DNA from: Lepiota brunneoincarnata
Lineage: Eukaryota > Basidiomycota > Agaricomycetes > Agaricales > Agaricaceae
Length of the DNA: 64,000 bases
NCBI GenBank assembly: GCA_023014365.1
Contig: JAEBUN010000068.1
Location: 54,499 to 118,498 of the forward strand
Direction of reading: 5' to 3'
Part shown: positions 40,259 through 49,901 of the stretch, piece by piece
How positions within the stretch are numbered: position 1 is the stretch's first letter
Layout of the letters: each line of letters starts with the position of its first letter
Program-made: the position numbers and the translations under genes
Notes under the pieces: generated by a model
Seen by the model: only the letters and a program-made list of their open reading frames with translations
The model's database searches: none
Told to the model about the DNA's origin: nothing

Positions 40259-41290
40259 GCAGAAGGTAACAGTCCGCTGGGCCTTGGAAGACAGCCAGCG
40301 GTCCAGGGACCGGCACACCTCCAGGGAATGAACCTGGCCGGCGTGCACAGAGGGAGCCTGTGGAGCTGGTGTAAATGAAGATGTGGTCGGTTTCCGCATG
40401 ATCCAAGACTATGCTTACTCCCAACCGAATGGAGTAGAGCTCCGCATCAGCGAGCAGAACTTTCCCTGCAGCCTGCCTGGCCTGCTTGACCAAGCGCCCA
40501 CCTGCAAACACGCACGCTGCTGAAACAGCCTGCAGTCTCCCGCACAGCAGCTGGTGGGCACCAGCCGCTATGCAGACAGACGACGGATCAGACTGCGCCC
40601 TCTGAATGGAGGCGTGCAGTCCGTCGAGATGCCGTTGCTTCGAATCCCCCTCCGGATCAACAGTGTAGAGTCTAAATTTGATCCGCTCCAAAAAGTGGTC
40701 CAAAAGATGGAGACCTGGCCTATTCTCGTCCGCAAATGGGGAGAAGGGCTCAGTAAGCTGTGGAAGCACTGCCTGTACCTCCATAAGAGCACTCTTCACC
40801 TTAGGCCGAAGCGCAGGGGTGAGAGTCGAGATAGCTCGCGGGTGTTCCGGAGAACTCCCCCTAAACTCATGGCCCAGTAAGGGCCAAAGTGGATGATTGT
40901 CTGCAAGGGTGGCAACCCGGAATATCGTTCAGGTCGCCAGCTTCCTAAGATGCAGCTGGAAGGGCAGAAGGCCCACCAGAGCTTCTGCCCCTCCGGTTGG
41001 GGGCATGCGAAATGCACTGATTATCCAGTTAGTGGTGCACTGCTGCATGGAGTTAAACATCTTGAGGATCCCCTTGTTGCGGAAAACCCTCGTGATACCA
41101 CATGCGGAACCCATACGTGGCAATAGGAACCACGCAGGACTAGTAGAGGAGGCGCTTCTGGTCAGGAAGCAACCCCCGGGTTGAATTACCAAGCATCCCC
41201 ATCGCACCAACCATGGAGAAAGCCTTGGTAGAATAGTAGCGGATGTGCTCTTGAAAAGTGAGAGCATGGTCAAAATAGAACCCCAAGTAC
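40259..41290 (-). mobile_element. LINE family B copy B6, internal fragment
   Basis: Minus-strand B ORF2 from the RT thumb (41290) to the RNase H VTFC region (40259), with neither 3' UTR nor poly(A). Stops and shifts: TGA at about 40932 (RKLAT-stop, CGA elsewhere) and an extra A near 41090 (GGAAAACCC). RNase H ELYSIRLGVSI and HIFIYTSS are readable. A small deletion removes part of SAGSARRAVDPSVHAG. It ends exactly at the poly(T) of the next element. Confidence 0.8.
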
Positions 41291-41658
41291 TTTTTTTTTT
41301 TTTTTTTTTTTTTTAAATCTCCAATTTATTACACGGGCCGCGTAGGGAGGCTGTGCGCAGCAACGTACTACAGTACAAACGACCGAGCCGTACACTACGG
41401 GGTATCTGTACATACAACGTGTGACCGCGGATGCGGGCATGCGTTTCCCCATGCCCAGGACGAAGCCGCCCCGAACGAACGGAGACGGGAAGACGGCTGC
41501 CGCCCAGCGCGCGGCACGGGAACCAAACCGGAGCGAGGTCCCCCCCCTTATCGGGGGCTAGGGGTCAATTCCCACGTAAATCCCTACACGCCGCCCGAAG
41601 GCAGCGGGGGAATAACCAACGCCCCAGCCCGGACCCAACCGGGCGCCAGGCAGAGCTA

Positions 41659-44600
41659 CTAGCCGATACCCCCCAGGGGGGGCCCAGCCCTCTCAGCGAA
41701 CACGAATGCGGTCGGGGACGCCTCAAGGAAAGCAATGAGAGCCTCGACCATAGCCGGGACCCCCGCCATGGAGTGCCTAGGGCAGCTCCGGAACACGTGC
41801 TCGCGAGTTTCCTCCCGAAACCCGCAGCGACAGGAGTAATCCTCCTGTGGGAAAAAGCGCCTCCGATAGCCCCCTATCGGCGCGTGGTTAAGAATAGCAC
41901 GTGTCATCCGGGCCATCACTGACACCGAGTGAGCGTGCGGGATCCAGGCACCACCGTGGAGATATGTGGGCCGCAGGGGACGGTCGTCGTCCCTGGCGAG
42001 CTGGAGGAAACCATGCCCGCGATGGTCAGGATCCTGGAACAAGTCGATCCAGCGGTCCTGACACGACCGTACTTCCTCCTTGCGGAGGTAGTCAAGCGAG
42101 GCCCGGGGACGAGCCCCTACCCCAACGGGAGGCAACGACCTCGCGAAGTCGTGCACCTGAGTGTGGAAAGGCCACCTCGCACGCGAGGGGACCTCCCAGA
42201 AATGGACCGAGCGGGCCGGACCCCCGGCGAACCACTCGGCAAGAAGGCGGCAGACCGCCAGGGAATGACCCTGGGCGGAGTGCACCGACGGGTCCACCGC
42301 CCGCCTGGCCGAAGCCATCGAGTCGGTGAACAGGACGAGACCAGCGGCGCCCTCGACAGAAACTGCCTTGGACACCGCCAGCCGGATGGCGAAAAGCTCG
42401 ACCTCGGGAGCCGTAACCTTCCCCCCCGGGAGCCGGACCGCACGGACGCAGTCCAGCCCCTGGAACACTTGGGCGGCCGAAACCGCCTGGTGGACCTGGC
42501 GGGGCGGCAGACTCGCGTCCGTCGCTGCCACCAGAACCCCCGGATCAGCCTGCGCCCGGGCCAAAACCCGGTCGAGAGCCGCGACATGGGCCGCAAGGGC
42601 GTCCTCCGCCCCCCGGTCATAAGAGTGGAAGCGGACCCGCTCGGGGTACACATCCAAGAGACGGCGCCCCGGCCAGGCCTCCGGCGCCACCGCGTCGAAA
42701 GGCCCAGCGAGGGCAGCAAGACGCTGGTTAGCGTCGACAACAGGCCCCTTCACCTTGATCAGCTCGCGGGGAGGGAGCCTGGCTATGGACCGGACATGAG
42801 ACCGGAGATCACCGCTGTAGCCCCAGCCAAGGAGGGCACGAACGGGGTGGCCCGGAGCAAGCGTGGCGTACCGCAGCTCGGCACGGTCACGAAGCTTCTG
42901 GAGATGGAGATGAATGGGGACCAGGCCCGCAATGGCCCCAACCCCCCCATCGGGTGACGTCCTGAAGGCGCCAGTGATCCAGAGTGCAGCCCGCCGCTGC
43001 ATCCGGCGAAGGTGGTCCAGCGCGCCCTTACACCTGGCGCCCCGGTAATACCACAAGCGAAAGCCGTACGTGGCTATAGGAACCACGCACGACCGATATA
43101 GAAGGCGCTTCTGGTCTGGCAGAAGCCCCCGGACGGAGTTACCAAGCATTCCCATGGCCTTGACCGTGGAAATAGCCTTAGTAGAATAGAAGCGAACATG
43201 CTCCTTAAACGTAAGGGCACGATCGAAATAGAAACCCAAGTACCTCCAATAGGTCTTGGGCCGAAGAGGGGTAGCGCCAGTGAACAGGGGAAACCCCAAG
43301 TCCACCGGGGGATTCTCACCGGAACGATCCCGTGAGAAATGGAAGAGCTCGGACTTGTCGTGCTCCACGACCAGCGCGAACCGGGTGAAGGTGTCATGGA
43401 CAACCTCATAAGACCTGCGGAGTAGGATGCAGTTAGCGTCCAAGTCCCAGGCCTGTGCCACGATGGTGCCATCGTCGACGTAAGACAGGAGCGAAAGGCC
43501 CGGTTGAGGGAGCCGCCGCTCGATAATATACATGGCTGGGGCCAAGTAGAGGCCGGACAGGACGGGTGAGAGGGCAGACCCCTGGCCCACCCCCACCTCC
43601 GCCCGGAACGGTTCAGACAGGAAGGAATTCCAGGCGTAACTGGTAAACCTCCCCGTGAGATAAGAAGCGAAGAACCGGCCCACACAAGGGGAGAACCCCT
43701 GTCGAGCCAGAACCGCGAGAAGCATCCCATGATTCAGGGATGGGAAGAACTGTGCGATGTCGAAGGCGAGAACACTCGTCTTCAACCCGCGGGCCCACCC
43801 AGCACGGACAAGGTGCACGAGGTAGGCACCAGCGTCTTCGGTGGACCGCTGGATCACACCGCCGAACTGGTTCGGATGGAACACGCCAAACTTGACAGCC
43901 TCAAACTGCAAGCGGCGCGCGATCATTTTCTCGATAAGCTTACCGAGAGTATTGAGAAGGATGATCGGTCTGAACGCCTTCGGAGTGGCATAGGAGGGCT
44001 TGCCAGGCTTCGGTATGATAACCGACACGCTCTCCTTAAAGTGACGAGGCCAATGCCCGCACTCCATGCAGGCATCGGCTATCCGACAGACCAAACGGGT
44101 GACCGTCGGGCCCGCCAGAACGGACTTGAGGTGCGTCCACGTGACGTGGTCCGGACCGGGTGAGGACAGAGAAGAGCACGCGCGCAAGGCCTCGTGCATC
44201 TCCAAGTCGGAAAAGACCGGCCACTCCCGCGGTGGGAGCGGATTGATCTGATCAAGAACCCCGACATCGACCGGACGGTCATTGGCGGCGTTGTAAGACC
44301 CATGGAGCCCTTCCCAGAGCTCCTCGAGAGTGTTGCAGGGGCGATCACGGTAGCGGATCGCCTCGCAGGGAGGTAACTTGCGTGCCCTGACCCAGTCCAT
44401 CAGGTCCCAGGGGCGCTTGTTGGTAGAAGCAATCTCCTCGATGCGCTCATCGAAGAACTTGCGCTTGGCGGCCTTCCAGGTCCGCTTAAACGTGCGAGCG
44501 TCCTCCCGGTCCCGAGACTGAGAATACACTGCGTAAGTGCGCGAGCACTCGTCGTCCCACCACGGTTTAGACCGCGAGACGACGCAGATCTCCTTGGAGT

Positions 44601-45543
44601 GGGCAAGCCACGCCTCGGAGAAGACCGCAGAGATAGCCAGGGCTACCTCGTCGATCCTGCCGGATGAGCCTAGGTCTGGGTACTCCAGACCCATAAGCCC
44701 CATCGAGACCTCAGCTAGGAACTCGGCCTCCTCATCCGAGCCCCGCTTCAGCGAGCGCCTGGGTACCGCCTCCTCAAAGGCTTCCAGGGGGACAGTGATC
44801 CGAAGGGGGCAATGGTCAGATTGACCCCGCAGATCGGGACACCGCGTGGGAAGCGGCAGGTGGCCCGCAGCCGCCCTCGCAAACACGAGGTCGATCACGG
44901 TAGAAGCAAGCCCCTCCTCAAAGGGGAAATGCGTGGGGCCCGGGTTCTCAGGGAGCGAGAGGCCCAGGCCCAACGAGTCCGCCGTTTCCAGCAGGGCGGC
45001 GGCAGCAGCAGGATTGTGGGGGGCCCACGGGTCCCACTGCGGCGAGCGGCAGTTAAAGTCCCCCGACATGAGGGCGCACTGCGGGAGAGAGTCAACGGCA
45101 TCCGCGAGATAGCGGATGCCCGACTGTCTATCATCCAAGTAGACGTTGAGAAAGTATACAGCCTCCCCATGCAGAAACATGGAGACGGCCATGACGTCAC
45201 GGTGATCGATGACATCACGCCGAAGCGAGGGGCGGAGCCACATCATCCGGTTATGTACGTATGCCATAACCCGAGGAGGCTGATCCGGGGAAGAAGGAGG
45301 GCGGAACAAACACAGCCACTCCGGATGCTTGGGCGCCCCGACCACCTCATCCCTGTCAGGGTCAGAGGAGGACGGAACGCGGCGGATGGAGTGCCAAGGC
45401 GGCTCCTGTAGTAAGAACATATCCACGTCATCTTTGAATTGTTCTAGCAGAGAGTCTACAAGAATGTAACTACGGAATACATTCTGAGACCAGACACGGC
45501 ACGCTCTCCTCAAACTCCTAGGTCCCTGACGGTCCCTATTCAT
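41659..45543 (-). CDS. LINE-A ORF2 polyprotein, intact (second copy)
   Basis: Again 1294 residues: Glu47 (QEPPWHSI), Asp162/Asn164 (GDFNC), Asp243-His244, RT Asp595 and YVDD at 688-691, RNase H Asp1009 and Asp1074, zinc segment near 1238-1255. The ATG at 45543-45541 overlaps the ORF1 stop by ATGA. It differs from the 29279 copy at scattered positions (SMGLMGLEYPDLGSSGRID versus STGLMGLDFPDLGSSDRID). It could encode active enzyme. Here it lies downstream of a B-type 5' UTR and a pol III promoter in the chimera, an arrangement not seen in other copies here. Confidence 0.93.
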   Translation of the reverse strand: MNRDRQGPRSLRRACRVWSQNVFRSYILVDSLLEQFKDDVDMFLLQEPPWHSIRRVPSSSDPDRDEVVGAPKHPEWLCLFRPPSSPDQPPRVMAYVHNRMMWLRPSLRRDVIDHRDVMAVSMFLHGEAVYFLNVYLDDRQSGIRYLADAVDSLPQCALMSGDFNCRSPQWDPWAPHNPAAAAALLETADSLGLGLSLPENPGPTHFPFEEGLASTVIDLVFARAAAGHLPLPTRCPDLRGQSDHCPLRITVPLEAFEEAVPRRSLKRGSDEEAEFLAEVSMGLMGLEYPDLGSSGRIDEVALAISAVFSEAWLAHSKEICVVSRSKPWWDDECSRTYAVYSQSRDREDARTFKRTWKAAKRKFFDERIEEIASTNKRPWDLMDWVRARKLPPCEAIRYRDRPCNTLEELWEGLHGSYNAANDRPVDVGVLDQINPLPPREWPVFSDLEMHEALRACSSLSSPGPDHVTWTHLKSVLAGPTVTRLVCRIADACMECGHWPRHFKESVSVIIPKPGKPSYATPKAFRPIILLNTLGKLIEKMIARRLQFEAVKFGVFHPNQFGGVIQRSTEDAGAYLVHLVRAGWARGLKTSVLAFDIAQFFPSLNHGMLLAVLARQGFSPCVGRFFASYLTGRFTSYAWNSFLSEPFRAEVGVGQGSALSPVLSGLYLAPAMYIIERRLPQPGLSLLSYVDDGTIVAQAWDLDANCILLRRSYEVVHDTFTRFALVVEHDKSELFHFSRDRSGENPPVDLGFPLFTGATPLRPKTYWRYLGFYFDRALTFKEHVRFYSTKAISTVKAMGMLGNSVRGLLPDQKRLLYRSCVVPIATYGFRLWYYRGARCKGALDHLRRMQRRAALWITGAFRTSPDGGVGAIAGLVPIHLHLQKLRDRAELRYATLAPGHPVRALLGWGYSGDLRSHVRSIARLPPRELIKVKGPVVDANQRLAALAGPFDAVAPEAWPGRRLLDVYPERVRFHSYDRGAEDALAAHVAALDRVLARAQADPGVLVAATDASLPPRQVHQAVSAAQVFQGLDCVRAVRLPGGKVTAPEVELFAIRLAVSKAVSVEGAAGLVLFTDSMASARRAVDPSVHSAQGHSLAVCRLLAEWFAGGPARSVHFWEVPSRARWPFHTQVHDFARSLPPVGVGARPRASLDYLRKEEVRSCQDRWIDLFQDPDHRGHGFLQLARDDDRPLRPTYLHGGAWIPHAHSVSVMARMTRAILNHAPIGGYRRRFFPQEDYSCRCGFREETREHVFRSCPRHSMAGVPAMVEALIAFLEASPTAFVFAERAGPPLGGIG

Positions 45544-46417
45544 TGGGGTAAGCGAGGTTGACGCGGTGGGGAATGAACCCTTACCGGAGAATCGTACCAG
45601 CGCTCAATCCACTCCCGATCGAAGCGGTGAGCCCAGAACGGGCAGGCCGAAGCCGACGCAGCGTGAGCGCCGCCGCAATTCACGCACACGGGCGCGTGAG
45701 GGCAGGGGCGGTCAGCGGGGGTGGGGGCAATGGGCGGCCTGTGGTTGGGCTGCCCTTTGCAACACGACGCAAACGCCCGATGGTTAGTCGGGGAATGCGG
45801 ACCGCCGCAGTGAGAGCAGCGGATAGCCTCGCGTCGGCAGGCTAGAGAGGGGTGCCCCCACTTCCAGCAACGCTGGCAGAGGGGGACACCGGGGTTGGCC
45901 TTTGCAGGGATAATCCTGCACGGGGTGCCGTCGATAGTGATGACGCGTCGAGAGACCGTCTTCGCGTTGGAGCCCTGCTGGGAGTCCCAAATCTCAAAGA
46001 ACACGGTCGCCGTGTCAGCGGCGCGCGAGTTCTTGACGATGCGAGGCCTAGTGGCCAGCACAAAGTACTCAGACCACACAGATCGCTGCATGGCCTCGAC
46101 AACCCTGTCGGGCGTGAGCCAGGGCTAACCGCCCCGGAACATAGGTGTGTCGAGGAGCTTAAGGTAGCTCTTCGAGCGGGGGAGGTTCGCGTCGACGACG
46201 GCGTTGGGCCAGTTGCCGCGGACAGCGTTCCTGATAGTGCCAATGTCCAGTTCGCTGGGCACGGCGGTGGTGTAGCAAGCTACATGTGAGTCCATCTGCT
46301 GGACCCGCTCGATGCGAACGAGCAAGCCCGCAGACGCCAGAGCGGCGGCCGCCACCCGATGAACCTCCGCACAGACGACGGGGCCCAGATTAACCGGGAG
46401 ACCGCCCCCTGCAAGGG
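45540..46417 (-). pseudogene. LINE-A ORF1 of the chimera, 5'-truncated with one stop
   Basis: From the LTLAGGGLPV region (lying at about 46410 as CAGGGGGCGG) through DSHVACYTTAVPSELDIGTI, VFFEIWDSQQG, and zinc knuckles CQRCWKWGHPSLAC, CSHCGGPHSPTNH and CVNCGGAHAASASAC, to the stop at 45540. TAG at 46127-46125 replaces CAG (RGG-Q-PWLT). The N-terminal half is replaced by the SINE D head. Confidence 0.85.
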
Positions 46418-46540
46418 ACCTCTCTCCACTTCACAGGTATGGAGGATGAGAGAGAATCGAACCCCCAACCTTTCCAGTAGCCGTGCGCAGCCACCTCTCC
46501 CCATCTTTAGTGATCGAAACCACTGAGCTAGAGGGGCCCC
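46418..46540 (-). mobile_element. SINE D 5' head (123 bp) embedded in the chimera
   Basis: On the minus strand, GGGGCCCCTCTAGCTCAGTGG onward to the end of the tRNA-like region and GTGAAGTGGAGAGAGGT. A box TAGCTCAGTGG at 46530-46520 fits the consensus even better than in D1/D2; B box GGTTCGATTCT at 46463-46453 has one change. No SINE body, tail or TSD is present, so this is not an ordinary SINE insertion. Confidence 0.85.
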
Positions 46541-47353
46541 CTTTCCCTTGGAGTTGGAGGACTTAGCCCCTCTAGACGGCGCAGCCGAGGAGGCTCTGGC
46601 GTCGGGGGCTGTATCCATGGGCGCCGGCAATATGGCCGGGCGAGAGGGCGGGGCAGTCACAGCAGGCTTCACCTGGCTGGGAGGCCCTACCACTGCAGGG
46701 ACGTCCGAGATGTCCTTCCCAAAAGAGCGCATCCTGTTGATAATGGACTGACAGAGGGTGGACTCATCGTTCCCCTCGCACTTCAGCCTGTAATCAAGGA
46801 ACCCGCAGCATCTGGTATGCCGCAGGAGACCATCAAAAAGCGTGCTAGGCCCTCTCCCAAGAGAGGTCCGTCATGAGGACCTTGGTGTGCTTCACCAAGT
46901 AGTCCGTCACCTGATCAAACGACTCCGCTATAGCCCGCAGGTGATCAGCCTGACTGTCGCTGCTCGGGGCAGCAGCCAAGTCAACCCGCAGGGGGGGGAT
47001 ATCGCAGGTGGAGCGAAGAGGGGGCGGCCCCCCTTGCTGGAGTTACGCCACGGCCGTTTAGAAGACGACCGCAAGTTGTTAGAAAACGCAGAGAGGCAGG
47101 AGACAGGTCGAGCCTGCCTCAGCGTTTCCACCAGGTCAACGGCTATCCCACAAGGTGGGGAAACCGCAGCATGCATGCTTGCCACTGTACCGTGGCAGGC
47201 AGCGGGCTCTTGGAGAGGGTTCCTTGGGGAGCCAGGGGACAGGACGTCCAGTGGGTCGGTGGAGGGGGTAGGGGGGGGACCACGGCCTGAGCTGCAGGAT
47301 CCGCCGGGATCCGCCCCTCCTCGCACAGCCTGTTGGGAGGCCAAGGAGGACAT
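46541..47353 (-). pseudogene. LINE-B-type ORF1 N-terminal part in the chimera
   Basis: ATG at 47353-47351 (MSSLASQQAVRGGAD), colinear with B2 ORF1 from 2407. CGA is intact where B2 has its TGA (RQARPVS). A frameshift occurs near 46990-46960 (PPCGLTWLLP instead of PLRVDLTAEP). The ORF1 block continues in the new frame as FGKDISDVPAVVGPPSQVKPAV...KSSNSKGKG, where the SINE head begins. The segment between 46990 and 46760 keeps recognisable B sequence (DHLRAIAESFDQVTDYL). Confidence 0.75.
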
Positions 47354-47471
47354 GTGGGGTTGTGAGTACTACTGGAGGAATCCAACAGTGGGGGTGCGCA
47401 GGATGAGATAGAAAGCATCGAGGTGGGTGTGGCTGTGCATGTTGCTGGTGGTAGTACCAGATCAAGAAGCA
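47354..47471 (-). promoter_or_regulatory. LINE-B 5' UTR at the 5' edge of the chimera
   Basis: 118 bp colinear with 2288-2406, starting TGCTTCTTGATCTGG at 47471 on the minus strand. Two elements with the same outer edge fix the true 5' terminus of family B. Confidence 0.65.
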
Positions 47472-47899
47472 TCCGGGCTGAGGTCACGAGAGGGTGTATC
47501 AACAAGTGGGTGAACATGTTTCACTCGCCCCTCTATAGGGGGAGGAATTTCCTCCCCCTGCTGGACTCCCTTGGAAAGCCAATCCAGCCCTCGTACCTCT
47601 CCAGAGGTGCGTGGCTCCGAGAAATCAGCCCCCGGATGTCCGTCGCTGGTACAGTGAGGGCCGCCCGCACTATACTCGGTCACGCCCCCATTGGGGAGTA
47701 CTACGCTAGATTCCATCCCCAGGAGGATCACTCTTGTCCCTGTAGGCTGCGGCTTGAAACCCGTACTCACATACTCACTTCCTGTCCAAAGTACATGCGG
47801 CGTGGCAGCTTACTCCACGACCTCGACGCCCTTCTGGGCTTTCTGGAACGCAATCCTTCCGCGTTTGCATTCCTATCCCGGCCCCAAGGGGTGGGATAA
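47472..47899 (+). pseudogene. LINE-B ORF2 C-terminal fragment of B8
   Basis: Encodes RAEVTRGCINKWVNMF through the zinc segment (CPCRLRLETRTHILTSC, with the Gly after the second Cys changed to Arg) to PQGVG-stop at 47899. No nonsense codon. Only the last ~140 residues of ORF2 remain. Confidence 0.82.
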
Positions 47900-48348
47900 C
47901 TGGGGAGGGCCTTCGGGTTGTTCCCCCCTCACAGCTTTGGTTTCAAGGGACCGGTGGTTAATTTGCCCCCTGCCCTAGGGCGGGGTGTAGTGATTTATGG
48001 AGAATTGACTCCTAATGCCCGTCAGGGCGGAGACCCAAAGTTCTTAGAGCCTTGGTCTGCGGGGTGTAGGGATTTACGGAGAATTGACTCCTAGCCCCCT
48101 TCGGGGGGGGGACCTGTTGGCCCTATCCACCCCTCGTCTGCCGCGCCCTGGTTTCCGTCGGGGTAGCGGACTCTTCGCCCACACGCACTTCTTTATGGAG
48201 TGTAGCCTTTTGAGTCAGCGGGACTCTCTTCCCTACCTTTATTGGTAGTTATACCATGTACTAGTTACTTTGTTGTAGTTAGTGCACGTGGATTGCATTT
48301 GAGCACTGCATTATAAATTGTTGATTTCAAAAAAAAAAAAAAAAAAAA
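47472..48348 (+). mobile_element. LINE family B copy B8, 3' end
   Basis: Starts within the RNase H/C-terminal linker (CCGGGCTGAGGTCACG), has the complete 3' UTR with both box units, and ends in 20 A's (48329-48348). The TSD expected from its tail flank (GAACAGGGG) is not at its left edge, so its left side is a recombination junction with the chimera. Confidence 0.85.
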
Positions 48349-48682
48349 GAACAGGGGAAACCCCAAAGTCCACTGGGGGATTCTCACCGGAACAATCCCA
48401 TGAGAAATGGAAGAGCTCAGACTTGTCGTGCTCCATGACTAGTGTGAACCGGGTGAAGGTGTCATGGACAACCTCGTACGACCTGCGGAGAAAGATGCAG
48501 TTAGCGTCCAGGTCCCAGGCTTGCACCACGATGGTGCCATCGTCAACGTAAGACAGGAGCAAAAGGCCTGGCTGAGGGAGCCTCCGCTCAATAATATACA
48601 TGGTGGGAGCAAAGTAAAGGCCGGACAGGACAGGTGAGAGGGCAGACCCCTGGCTCACCCCCACCTCTGCCCGGAATGGTTC
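48349..48682 (-). mobile_element. LINE family A internal fragment A7 (RT core)
   Basis: 334 bp of minus-strand ORF2 covering GxSxGSALSPVLSGLY, YVDDGT and HDKSELFHFS. An extra A near 48364 shifts the frame. GVSQGSALSP replaces GVGQGSALSP. It has neither tail nor 5' end and is sandwiched between the poly(A) of B8 and the RT of B9. Confidence 0.82.
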
Positions 48683-49901
48683 AGCTCTTTGACCCCTTCG
48701 GCCTCACGCTTGAGCACACCAAGTCCGAGGTCTTCCATTTCTCTCATAACCTGAGGGATGCCAACCCGCCCATCAACCTGGGCTTCCATCTGTACACGGG
48801 GGATACCCCTTTGAAGCCTAAGCCATTTTGGCGGTACTTGGGTTTCTATTTCAACCATGCTCTCACTTTTTGCAAGCATGTACGCTACTATTCTACCAAG
48901 GCATTCTCCACAGTTGGAGCAATGGGGATGCTTGGTAATTCAAACCGGGGGCTGCTTCTGGATCAGAAGCACCTCCTGTACTGGTCCTGCATGGTTCCTA
49001 TAGCCACATATGGGTTTTGTATGTGGTATCACGAAGGTTTCCATAATAAGGGAATCCTCAAGATGTTCAACTCCATACAGCGCTGCGCCGCCAATTGGAT
49101 CATCGGTGCATTCCGCACATCCCCTTCTGGGGGGGCAGAGGCCCTCGCAGGCCTTCTGCCCTTCCGGTTGCATCTCAAGAAGTTGGCCTCCCGAATGATA
49201 TTCCAGGTTGCCACACTTGCAGAAAATCACCTGCTTCAGCCCTTGCTGGGCCGCAAGTACAGGGGGAGCACTGTGGCGCACCCTCACTCTATTTTGTCTC
49301 TCACCCCAGTGCTTCGGCCCAAGGTGAAGAGTGCTCTCATGGAGGTGCAGAACGTGCTTCCACAGCTTACTGAGCTGTTCAGCCCATTCGTGGATGAGAA
49401 CAGGCCAGGTCTCCAACTTTTGGACCGCTTTTCGGAGCGGATCAAGTTTATGCTATACACTGTTGATCCAGAGGGGAATTCGAAGCAATGGCATCTTGAC
49501 GGACTGCACACCTCTATCCGGAGGGTATAGGCTGACCCATCATCTGCTTGCATAGTGGCTGGTGCCCACCGGCTGCTGTGCGGGAGACTGCAGGCTGTTT
49601 CAGCAGCTTGCATGTTTGCAGGCGGGCACTTGGTCAAGCAGGCCAGGCAGGCCGTGGGGAGAGTTCTGCTTGCTGATATGGAGCTCCACTCCATTTGACT
49701 GGAAGTAGGCATGGTCTTGGATCATGCTAAAACTGATCACATTTTCATATACACCAGCTCTGCAGGCTCTGCCCGCAGAGCTGTTGACTCCTCTGTGCAT
49801 GGGGGCCAGGTTCATTCCCTGGAGGTGTGCTGGTCTCTGGATTGCTGGTTGTCTGCCAAGGCCCAGCGGACCGTCACTTTCTGGCAAGTGCCCTCAGGCT
49901 C
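48683..49901 (+). mobile_element. LINE family B copy B9, internal fragment
   Basis: B ORF2 from just after the YVDD region (LFDPFGLTLEHTKSEVF) into RNase H (VTFWQVPSGS), cut at 49901 by the poly(T) of A8. It is more divergent from other B copies than they are from each other (for example QPLLGRKYRGSTVAH), which suggests an older copy. Confidence 0.83.
48683..49901 (+). pseudogene. LINE-B ORF2 fragment of B9
   Basis: Readable as one frame with stops: TAG at 49528-49530 (Gln before ADPSS) and TGA near 49696 in HSI-stop-LEVGM (Arg elsewhere). It contains the RT thumb, connection and the first half of RNase H (HIFIYTSSAGSARRA). Dead. Confidence 0.8.

Larger units (their letters stand above)
41291..47471 (-). 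mobile_element. Chimeric retrotransposon: B 5' end, SINE D head, LINE-A body
   Basis: A contiguous minus-strand unit from the B 5' terminus (47471) to a family-A poly(A) tail (41291-41314). Order 5' to 3': B 5' UTR and ORF1 N-part (47471-46541), SINE D head with A and B boxes (46540-46418), then A ORF1 from its middle, A ORF2 and A 3' UTR. The SINE part stops at the SINE's natural 5' end, with GGCCCC microhomology to B ORF1. This is what template jumping A to D to B during cDNA synthesis would leave. Flanks are B6 (left) and B8 (right) with no TSD found. Confidence 0.82.

Noticed and set aside
39806..40399. 197-codon minus-strand frame running from B6 through the LINE 5' end into the A5 3' UTR
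   Set aside because: It crosses three unrelated junctions in changing frames and is a chance fusion.
41929..42957. 342-codon plus-strand frame, also at 38587-39615 on the minus strand
   Set aside because: It is the reverse complement of LINE-A ORF2 in the RNase H region and recurs only because ORF2 recurs. Known domains lie on the opposite strand.
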